Of a DNA stretch of 64,000 bases, positions 50,101-62,100 are shown in pieces. The translations under genes were made by a program, and so were the position numbers. How positions within the stretch are numbered: position 1 is the first letter of the stretch; each line of letters starts with the position of its first letter. Under the pieces are notes generated by a model. It was not told the origin of the DNA. It searched no databases and saw only the letters and a list, made by a program, of their open reading frames with translations. Source of the stretch: Tretioscincus oriximinensis (Eukaryota; Chordata; Lepidosauria; Squamata; Gymnophthalmidae); NCBI GenBank assembly GCA_022410635.1, contig JAJVDF010000449.1, forward strand, positions 261,451-325,450. Direction: 5' to 3'.

Positions 50101-53100
50101 TACCAACTCAGATCTATAGATCTGCACAATTAGGTGATGTCTTGAGTACAAATGAACAGGATATTAGTGTTACAACTATATGGGAGTTCTTGAATATTCA
50201 TGCTACAACTATATGGGAGTTTTAAGAGGAGAAATTAACTGGTAAATTGGCATTTAAAAAGAGGAATTTGAAACAGTACAGATATTAGATTTGGAACTTT
50301 AAAAACTAGAATTACCTGCACCCTAGCTGCAATGGATAGAATCAAAATAAAAAATATAGATGCTTTATAGGTCTGCAGAATTATAACAGGTTTAAAACAC
50401 CTTTAATCAAAGGTGGTACAAAAGAGAAAACACAAATTCCAAGTTAATGGCTAAAAGGTTGCAACAGAAATAGAATAAAATTGCAAAAAAAATATGAAAT
50501 AACCATTTATTAACATTACAGGAAGATTGATTACCAATTCATTTCTGAACCCGGTTCAAGATGTTGCTATATAAAACCCCAAATGACTTGAGTCCTGACT
50601 ATACCTTTTCATGTAACCTGCCTGAGAAAAAAAAGTGAGGAATTTCTTGTGGTTTTGTGACCTTCAAGTAAATGGCAGGTTACAACTTACATATTTAATA
50701 AAATTTATTACAGACAGATAAAATGTATTATTAAAGTTGTTGTAAAATCAGTTCTACATGGGTTTCATGGGAGAATTATGACAGTAGCCTATATACTGGT
50801 AAAATCCATTCATTTCTTAACCATTTCTTCTTTGTTGAAAACTGCCTTCAGATATTTCAAAAGGAGGTGAAGAAATCTATTACTGGAGAAAAAAATGTGG
50901 CTTTTTTNGGGGGGGGTTGGTTGGTTGGTTGGTTGGGGAAACCAGATCTTATGATAGCATCCTCTGGCCTTCTCTTTTACTTTTATTCTTTATCACTAAA
51001 TTTTGAAATGTAATTTTTTTTTACAGTATGAAGTGCTTCTTTGTGTACAAGATCATGATGATCCTGCCATTGATGTGTGTAAAAAGCTCCTTGGCAAATA
51101 TCCCAATATTGATGCAAGGCTATTTATAGGTAAGTGGAGGAAGGATTTTGTCATGCTGTTACCTTTTAATAGATTGGACCAGTTGGCACAGAGCCAACCT
51201 GAAGAAAAACTGTTCAGCATAGTATTAATTTTAAATATAAATGATGAAATAATGCATATCTTTAAAGCAGCAGTTGTGACCCCAAGAAGCAGCATAAAGG
51301 AGAAAGCAGGGACTGGGATAGATGACAACATGCGCCCACAGCATTACATGACACAATTGTCACTTGACGCAACACAGCTGGAACCTTGCACTTGCTGCTG
51401 GTTACTGGGCTCCCATGAGAATCTCTCTGCTGCCGTCGCCACCCCGATTTTTTTAAAAACCCTTGCTATCGGGGATCCACATTCCCACCAAAAACCTGTT
51501 GTGATCCCATTATACTGTAGAGTATAAGAATTTATAGTAAAATACAGGAATTGTGTAATTAATTTTTTTTTTGGGGGGGGGGAGAGGGGAGGGAGAGTAA
51601 AATTGGTAAGAGTCATTCAAAGAAAAATCAATTCAGCAAGTATGACCAAGCAAGATTATTCAGTTTTTAGGTCAACTCTAAATATTTCTGCTCTTCATCT
51701 TTGAATTATGTAAATCATTTTTTTAAATTCAGTAATATAAAATTTAGGATCTGGTGTATTTTGTTGCAGACAGAGGGGTTTTTTTTTTAGCATCCTGTAC
51801 AGTATATTAATAATTAAATTATTTCAGAGGCAACAAAGGTTGCAGCCACACAGCTACCTTTTGCAGTACTATTCCTGTACCATGGCGAGAATTATGTACA
51901 GTAAATCTCTCAGAATCACATTATGATAGCATGAAAAAAAGTGCAGGTATATCCAGATATCTATAATATTTTTACATTACGGACCTAACTTTAGTTGTAA
52001 TTTTCAAATAAATTATTTTGGTAATCAGTCAGTTACTAGGTCAGATTCATATTTGGATATTTATTTATTTGTATTCTATACCTTCCTATACCTGAAGGTT
52101 TCAATAAAACAATAAAAAACAATGTATGAAAGTATTGGGAGTGCTGTTTTTTTTAGCCAAGGGCATAAACAAGTTCCTAGATATATCCTTGCTGATCTAG
52201 ATCAGAAAGATTGTAGCTGTCATATATGAAGATTCTGTTACAAATACCATAATTACTAAGTATTTTCTTGCAATATTCTGCAGCTGCCACATAAACACTG
52301 TTGTGTTTTTCTGAATTTTCTCCATCTCCAAGCTGCAGCTCTTCTATCCTTTTTTATGGTGACCTTAACTGTGTGAAATCATGCTATGAAAGTAACTGCC
52401 AAAAATATACTTCTGGTTAAAGAAATATATTTCTGGTTATTAGAGGAAGCTGTTTATTAAGCAAATTTCTTACCACATTTTTCTTAGGACANGGAATGGA
52501 ACCACTATTCCATGGAACCACTGTACTTTCAGTTGAGCACCCACATCCAACTTGTGCATGTTACTTGTGCATTATTGTGCATGTTACATGTGCATTATTG
52601 ATCTCAAGTCAAGAAATTTACTCTCTTCTTGTTTCTTAAAATAAATTAAACAATAGAGTTCAGAAATCTGCTCAGAGGACTGAGCATCTCAAAGTTGAAT
52701 TGAGTCAGAAAATTACTTCTACTATTTAGAGAATGATGTAATCTTAAAGCATTTGTATATGACTATATTCTGCAATTTATTCCCTAGGTGGTAAAAAAGT
52801 TGGGATAAATCCAAAGATCAATAATTTAATGCCAGCATATGAAGTTGCCAAGTATGACCTCATATGGATCTGTGATAGTGGCATTAGAGGTAGGTGAATA
52901 TTATCTTACTGACATATTTTTTATTTTAACAAGCATATTGATCACATAATTTGGATTTTGTTAATTTAATCACGATCATTATGTATGATACTTCACAGAA
53001 TAACAAAGGTAAACTATACCTAAAAAACTGGCCATGTCAGATAGACATACCAGAAAAACATGGGAAGACTTGATAACAGAAGTTGGGAGATATAGTGTCA

Positions 53101-56100
53101 ACATGGGACCTACAGTATGTGAGAAAAGGGTGAAAATTAAAATTAGAAATGATTTGCCTTTTTTCAATCTGGTAAAAAACAGAATGCAGATAAAAAGGAA
53201 AAATGTCTTGAATCATAAACCATGTAACAGTGTTGTATGTATGTATTTTAGATGAAGAGTAGTTTTGGAGGCCAGCATTGTAAAAATACATCTTGCATCT
53301 CTTGCTATATTTTAACAGTTATTTTGAACGCTTGGCTTTTTCTTGTTTATTTTGTTATGGACTTGTGAGATCCAACTGAGAAATTAAACATTTTCCAAAA
53401 GATAATTATAAATTCATGGATGATAACCACAATCTTATTTATTTTTAGTAACACCAGATACATTAACTGATATGGCTAATCAAATGACAGAGAAAGTTGG
53501 TCTTGTCCATGGCCTGCCCTATGTGGCAGATCGACAGGGCTTTGCTGCCACTCTGGAACAGGTGAGTTTTCCATTCTACATATTCCTTCCTTTGTGTCCT
53601 ATATAATTAAATTCATCACCATTTTGATATTTTACAGCAAAGGGGCTAGTAGCACTTAGAGACTAGTAGGAGAAATTGTGGCATAAGCTTTCGTAGATAT
53701 GTCTACTACTTCAGATGTTGAGGGACTAATGTCAAGGTCAGGTATTTATAGAAAACTGTGTATTGGATATGACAAAGCATATGCAAATGTGATAAGGTGA
53801 GGAACTCCATGTTAGAAAAAACAGTAAAATGGCAGAAACTAATCCTCTCATGTGAAAAAGTCCCTGGATCAGCAAGAGGCAATGGCTGTTAGTAAATCAA
53901 TTTTACATTACAAATAACTAGCTTCCTGTCTTTTGTATTTACACCAGACCACTATTTGTGAAGGATTAAATGTTTTATGTAGATAGCTTGCTTTATAGTC
54001 CTAAAAGTAGCACTTAAATTATACATTCTCGAATTGAACTTTCTGGGTTACCAAAGGAAGAAACTATTTAACTTATCTCATGGATTTTGTCTTCTGAATG
54101 CAGTCAGTGGGTAGTTTGTCTTTGGTTTTGACTTTGGCTTTACACAAGGAATAGGAGAAAATATTGTTAATCAGTAGTGTGGACTCTTTAATGTTGTGAA
54201 GTAACATGTCTGCATCAGCTTGTCCTGCACATTTCACTAAGCATTTGTAGATCCCCTAAAGTCCTTGATGAAATAATGGAAGTGCTTATGGGAAATGGCT
54301 TTGATATGTTTCCTCATTCAAATGTTTAGGATTTTGTGGCTTTCCCTCATCTCCATAAAACGATCTCTAATTTACCTTTTATTAATATGAAAGTTTTACT
54401 TTCACAAAAATTATAATTTTTGATATGTATACAATAAATTAGGATGCAGTATTTTGAAGTCTTCAGTATACTGTATCTTTAGCATACTCAATAAATTACA
54501 TTTATTGAAAGAGCCTCTTCTGTGAGTGATTTATCTTATCTTAATCTCCAGTTGTGTTACTAGAGCCCCCCCCTATTGTTACAGATTTACTGGAATGGGC
54601 TAGTAGAGAGTTGCTCAAGTTACTTGGTTATGGTAATTAATCTTGCACTCAAATTGGGCAGGCACCAACTTCCAGAAATAAACTCAAACATCTAATAAAT
54701 CATGTCTCCAACCCTCAAAAACACATCACAAAGAAGATCAAAGCGACATCTATAAAACCCATATTTTTCAGTACATTCAAAACTGTATTTCTTTTTTCAT
54801 TTCTATACAAAACATGCAAGTAGATGATAATGCACTAGACTGAACTCAGATTGAATTTATCTCTTTATTTACACTTCTACCCTGCCCTATACTCAAAGNT
54901 CTGAATCCAAACAAGGTGAATCCAAACAGGACCAAGATACAGTCTATCGTAGGTTATAATGAAAATTAAATTAAAAGGTGTCTGATTCTGGGCACAGTTG
55001 TTTTGCCCCATCTAGTCTAAGGATGTTTTTGGGCAGGTTGTGACAGCAGCCAGATATGCTTATGACCATCTTTGATTAGTTTGCTGGCTTCAGACTTTGT
55101 GGAATAGAGGCAATTTGGCCACCACAGTTATGGTACTACTGGAATAGTCCTACTTTGTATGGGGCCACCTTCAAAGACAGTGTGAGAATGGAATTAGTGC
55201 ACAATGGGAACCTCAACTGCTCACAGTAGTTTCAGATTGGATATATGTCATGCTGATTTTATAAGATATGTATGAAACCCGAATCGTCCTTAGCATGTAC
55301 AGTAAAGCCTTAATAACTTTAACTTCATATATCTGAAAGAGTACCCCTATTGTTTTAGACTGGTCAGAGTATTGCAATCGTAAAATGAGGTCCTTCTTGT
55401 AATTTTGCGGACATCAGAGATAAAGGATGGGGGTGATATTTGAGAGGGCTTTTTACGTGATGTGTCTTGGGCCTTTTTCCCAGAGGGAGAGTTAAATTTC
55501 AATTGTTTTATTTTTTAAAACTGATGTTATAATTGGATATTTTGATCTGCCCTGGGACATTTATGTGAAGGCTGTATATAAGTGCTTGGAATGAACTAGA
55601 GGTTCCAATGGTTTGAGGGTTTATTTTAAATCACTAAAGTTGCAGTAACTCTTTTGCTAAATTAATACGTTTGTTTTAATACATTCATTTTAATAATGTT
55701 TGAGTGATATGAGGCAGAAAAAGAATTAGTCCCTATAAGGAGTGAGCACACTCCATCCACAGCATTTTTGTTTGATTTTTTTGCTGTATTCTAACAATTT
55801 GAATGTTGAGAAAACTGAAGGATTTTTTGCCCTTGAAATCTTGTGTATCAGATCCCTTGTTTCATATTTCAACAGAGTACAGGGTCAAGTATCTTGTGTG
55901 ATTATTACTTATCAGTCCTGCACATTTTGTTTACTGTTTCCAAGTCCTTTTCATTTAAATCATTCTAGCATGGAGCATGCAGAAAATGGCAAATTGCAAC
56001 TGATATAAAGTGCCATAGTATGCACAAACTTTTAGTCATATAACATGGGTGATAACTGCACATTGCACAGATTGGTATGCCTGCTTGAAAAGTAAATTCC

Positions 56101-59100
56101 AAGCATGATACATATAATAAATGCATACTACATATCTTTTCCTTGTTAATTTTTAAGATATTACAATATCCCCTTGATAAAAACTCTGATCCAGACTATC
56201 ATGGCCACTTTGAATTCTTTTTTAAAAACACATGGATACTGGTAGCTTTTCAACCCAGCCACATAAGCAGGGCTGGAACTGCATAAGATATCCTGGATGA
56301 TAAAATTTTAATGAGAGTGGGCTTCTCACCATCTGACATATTCACCAGATCAGCCCTTTCGTCCAGGTCACAAATAAGAGGATTTGTTATGAACTGTTAA
56401 CAGCAGTACCATCAAACTAAATCTGAACATGAAAATTTAGAGGGAGTGATATCCTCAAACTATTCAATACTTGTGCGAGTCTAGTTCTTCCGCCCTTCCC
56501 ACACTATCTTCCTCTGCTTATTAACATGGAAATGATGATCCAGCTGTTTCTGTTTTTATTATATAGCATTAGATATGTGGCATTCATTGACTAGTTACTT
56601 GTCATTATAGCTAATGTGGATTGAATATAGTAGGGTAAGAAATTTACAATTTTATCATCTGTTCTACTTAAACATCTTAAACATCAAGGGTCAACTTAAA
56701 TTAATTCAGCATCAATAAAAGTTAACAAATGTAATAATATATGTAATATTTATAAAATATATAATATATCATTTTAATTACAAATATTACATTTATATTA
56801 CAAATAGTATTGCAATATTGCCCTTTCAGTGGGATCCTTTACTGAAGGCACAATTGATTATTAAATTCCTGAAAACGCTTTATGAAAGTGTCGCTCCACA
56901 TGTTCTAGTTTTATTGTTTTGAAAGGAACAAGTAGTGAAACATGTTATTAATAGTGTCTTATTTAAAACAATATGGATGATGATACTTCATAAATGTTGN
57001 CAAAGCCAAGGATTTCTATAGTAATTATGTAAATCTGAGTGGAGGTTGGCTGTGTTATGACAGGAATTACTGGATGCACTCAGCTGGTCATTTTCTTTTC
57101 AAGGTATATTTTGGCACTTCCCATCCAAGAACATACATTTCTGCTCACGTAACAGGCTTTAAGTGTGTAACAGGAATGTCTTGTTTGATGAGGAAAGATG
57201 TATTGGATCAAGCCGGAGGACTAATTGCATTTGCTCAATACATTGCTGAGGATTATTTTATGGCCAAAGCAATAGCTGACAGGTAAGACAATGGATTTCC
57301 AGTGAATATTTTTTCATAGTGTATTATATCAAATTGAGCACATTCTTTAATTAAATAATCACTAGCTATATTGGTTTGGCTGATTTTGGTCTCTATCAGA
57401 GCACACTTTTATAAATTTAAAGAAAAACAGATGTCAATATAGCTAGATAAAGTACATCAAACAGTCAAAAGAATATTGGTTTGTTGTATGTGCATTCTTA
57501 GACTGCAGCTTCACACATTCTTTTACACCAGCTTCAGTCCTAAACAGCAAGACTGAAAACTGGAAAAACTGGGTTTTGTTCTGCCTTTTAGTTTAGATCT
57601 TCAAGACTGAAGATTAAAAGGACTGCAGCCCAAGCCTTTTGGTTCTTACCAAACAAAAGCTTTTCATACCAATTCAGGTTTCAGATTGGCATTTAGGTAA
57701 AACTCCACGTTCAAAGTATTACGATCTGTTTAAGGTGCAGTTAGGACATGTTGATTGAGGGTAAATTTAATGACTGCATGTAGGATTGTCAATCAACAGT
57801 CTATTCTAGTAAAGGGGACTCTTTTACATTATATTGCTTCTATAGAAAGTAGAATTACAATAAACAATTGCAATTAGCCTTTAGATTATAAACTCTGCTT
57901 TATCTATTAAACTGCCCAGTTGGGTATTAAAAGTATTTTTGAAGTAGATTTTTATAAATAAGAGGTGAAATTTGATCTTGCAAAATAAAATAGTAACAAT
58001 TTTTGAAAACCTGATCGAGGGCCTGTCTGTAAAGGCAGATACACCTGCAACTAGAATATACACTACCTGAAACTGCAGGTAACGTTTATTGTATTTATAT
58101 AGAGAAGAAATGAACAAGCTTTGTGTATATGGAAAAGTACAGGAGCATAGCTAGAAGTGAATGTCTCCCTGCCAAATAAAGCAAGCTAGACCCTCATATG
58201 CAGACTGGGACTAAAAGCACAGGAAGTGCTGCAATCAGCACCAAGCTCAGAAACTATCCAAATGCTCTCAAAGCACCTGTCTTCCTTCCTAGTTCTCTGG
58301 CAAGAAGCCAGACTCCCTCAATGGCAAGTTTGTTCCTAGAAAAAACATGTTTATAATTTACATTCCACTCTTCACTTGAAGGGTCACAACAAAACATGGC
58401 AGTGTTTTGCCTGAACCTTAATTTTTTGGTTGATAAGACCCTGAATTGTAAGGACTTAAACTAGAGATGTGAATTATCCGATATGTTTCCTTTTGCTGAT
58501 GGATAAGCATAATGCTCTTCTTGTGGCAAATCAGTATTTTTAAAAAATTGTTCAGCTAACTTTGCCAAGAGCTGCTCTATACATCTGGGTATATGTTCCT
58601 GCATTTGGGAAACGTTCATTATTCCTTAAGTACTTATTAAATGTTATAGTTGCAAAGCAATGAAAAGGGCTTTCACAACTACTACTGGGTACAACTCTCT
58701 TCATTTTGCAGAGCACAGTAAAGTGCCTGACTTTCACAACCATTTACATTCACACTGTTGTGATTGGCACAGGTGCAGACCACACGTTGTTGCTGGGACA
58801 ACTGTTAGTATGACAGTCAGAGCATGGTAAAACAGCAAACTCCAACAGCAGATTTGGCAAAACTAACTAAAATTAATTAAGCTACAGGAGAAGAAAAGGA
58901 AAAGCCAGTTGTTTGATTTTAGCTGATCTTTTATTGTTAGCTAGCAGCACTTTGAGACTAACTTGAGAAAAGTGGTTGGCATAAGCTTTCGTAGACAGGT
59001 CTACTTCTTCAGATGCATCTGAAGAAGTAGACCTGTCTACGAAAGCTTATGCCAACCACTTTTCTCAAGTTAGTCTCAAAGTGCTGCTAGCCCCTTTGCT

Positions 59101-62100
59101 GGACTTTCTGCTAGACTAACACGGCTATTTCTCTGAAATTTTATTGTTAGGGTCATTGCATGTGATCTTTTGTTATAGTCAAGATTTTCCTTTTATAAAA
59201 ATCAGAAGATGATCATTTAATGAATGTTTTACTCTGTCTTGTAATTATGTCGTCATTACTAGTTTATCTAGTAACCCTCTGAGAAATGGATATAATCAAG
59301 GCATTTAGTCTTTATTCCTAACACGTGTATAAGCTCAAAAATAAAGCCGCTAATGTAATTTTTGTTGATTTTTTCTGATTGTATGTTCATTTTCAGAGGC
59401 TGGAAGTTTGCAATGGCCACCCAGGTTGCAATGCAAAACTCTGGTTCCTATTCAATTTCCCAGTTTCAGTCCAGAATGATCAGGTAAAAATTTCAGCATC
59501 TTCAGTTGTGTATATTCATACGTACATATACATACACAGTGTTGGATTCAACATGCCAAGGAAAAACNATTAAAAGACAAGAAATAGAAGTTCTGTCTAA
59601 AAAATAATAATTTTTGATTGCTATTGTTTGGTACCATGAAGTCATGCCTGACTGCTTGTTGACTGTACACAATGGTGGGATTCAGCTGGTTCACCCCAGT
59701 TCATTAGAACCGATACCTATTTTTTTGTTGAGTTTGGTGAATTGTTTGTTAAAAATAGTGTGATATACATGAGTATTTCACTTCCCCGTATGATTTATGA
59801 GCATGAGGCACATTCCCATGCTAAACGTATGAGAATTACTCCCTCATCTCCTGATGTCATTTCCACTTTAAGTGATGTTATTTCCAGGAACATTATCTAT
59901 TTCTGGTGGGAGGCAGGGCCTGGGTAGGAAGGGGGTATGGGTGCTATGTCTACAATGATACAGGAACTAAGATTTCTTTATTTTCGATAGTTTTTAATAC
60001 AGTTCTTAGGGCAGAGAACCTTTAGCTCCCTTTCACCAACTATCAGCCAACCATTATTATTTGTGTTTGAGACGGACACCAGGGCTTTTTTTCTGACGGA
60101 ACGCACCGGAACGCAGTTCCGGCNNNNNNNNNNNNNNNNNNNNNNNNNNNNNNNNNNNNNNNNNNNNNNNNNNNNNNNNNNNNNNNNNNNNNNNNNNNNN
60201 NNNNNNNNNNNNNNNNNNNNNNNNNNNNNNNNNNNNNNNNNNNNNNNNNNNNNNNNNNNNNNNNNNNNNNNNNNNNNNNNNNNNNNNNNNNNNNNNNNNN
60301 NNNNNNNNNNNNNNNNNNNNNNNNNNNNNNNNNNNNNNNNNNNNNNNNNNNNNNNNNNNNNNNNNNNNNNNNNNNNNNNNNNNNNNNNNNNNNNNNNNNN
60401 NNNNNNNNNNNNNNNNNNNNNNNNNNNNNNNNNNNNNNNNNNNNNNNNNNNNNNNNNNNNNNNNNNNNNNNNNNNNNNNNNNNNNNNNNNNNNNNNNNNN
60501 NNNNNNNNNNNNNNNNNNNNNNNNNNNNNNNNNNNNNNNNNNNNNNNNNNNNNNNNNNNNNNNNNNNNNNNNNNNNNNNNNNNNNNNNNNNNNNNNNNNN
60601 NNNNNNNNNNNNNNNNNNNNNNNNNNNNNNNNNNNNNNNNNNNNNNNNNNNNNNNNNNNNNNNNNNNNNNNNNNNNNNNNNNNNNNNNNNNNNNNNNNNN
60701 NNNNNNNNNNCCCCTGCCCGCCCCGCCCCCTGCCCGCCCCCCGTCGCCGCCGGTATTCCGGCACCTTTTGTTTTGGAAAAAAAGCACTGACGGACACTAA
60801 TTTTGTTTTTCATAAAGTGGGTTTATATCTTTTGTCAGATATTTCTGTGGTATACTGAAGAACAATTATAAACATTTCTGAAGTATTTTAACATTTATTG
60901 ACATATATCAAGTTTATGATGTACTTTAAAATGTAACACAAGTTTGTCCACCTGCTTTTTGAGGTATTGACCACAGATCCTCATAATCTTTACAATTAGA
61001 TAGTTACATTCTTGCTTGCTATCTTAAAGTGTTGTTGATTTCTTGTGACTAAATGGAAATACCTGTCTTATTTTTTTGGCAAATATAGAAAAAGTTTGCA
61101 ATTGTTTTCTTCTGGATATAAACATTACTTTTTTATACCTGCCCTTGAGCACTTCTAAAATTACAGCCTAGTGAATTTAANTTGAAAAAGTCTTTCCCAG
61201 ATGTAACAGATTAGATAAGAAGATTTCTGGGTTTTTTTAAAGTGTTACATAATCTGAAGAAATTACTTTATTTATTTGTTTACATTTCTATACTGCTGAA
61301 GATCTCAGGGCTGTTAACAAATGGACATATTAAAACAACAATATCTGAAAGTGGGAAAGGAGAGTAGTTCAGTGATAGAGCAAACTGCTTGGAGAGCAGA
61401 ACGTTGTTGGTTTAATGCCCATTCTCTCTCCAGAAGTAGGTAATGGCAAACCATTTGTACATCTTCTGCTAGGAGTCAGCCTCAACTCAATGGTAGCAAA
61501 TAAGAATTTAATTCTGAATACAGAGCATTTAGATATCAGGTTCACATTCAAAGTATGTAAACCTTGCCCTTCATGTTACCAACCAGACAATAAGAATACT
61601 TGTTTCCACATATAAAAGCCTTAGAAGGGTACTGGGAGAGTGCTACTTGTGGTTTGCTGAAATAGTGCAACCTTAGATGAATACATTATTTGAGCAAATT
61701 GGAGAATTTTATATACAAAGATATGATGTCCTTAATACATCATTTAACCTAAAACTAGAAATTCCAGTTATTTTGTGATCAAGGCATTTTAGCAACCATT
61801 TGAAGTTTTGCCTCTAAATGGCTGCAGCATTATCAGAAAAAATGCGATGTTAAATATATAAATCATCTTTTTTCCCCCTCTGTTTTCTTTATAGAGATAT
61901 ATTTCATAATGACAATATGCTCATATATTACTTGAATAACGTTGCTGAGTCCTTTGTTGCTAAAATGAGAAAATTGTGAACACTCCCACTGCCTTTTTGG
62001 CAAAACACGGTTGTGCTTGTGAAATTTGCATGGTTTTCCCTGTCAGTCTTTAAATGCAAAATCCCTTTACTGTTAAGACGGCTTGATAAGTAATGTNTTG

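Noticed and set aside
51003..51527. 174-codon frame containing UGCG exon 3
   Set aside because: The resemblance to UGCG stops exactly at the GTAAGT donor after 51129, so the rest is intron readthrough.
61365..61420. Possible tRNA gene
   Set aside because: The B box is decayed and the sequence continues into a Bov-B-like tail, so it is an old Sauria-type SINE.
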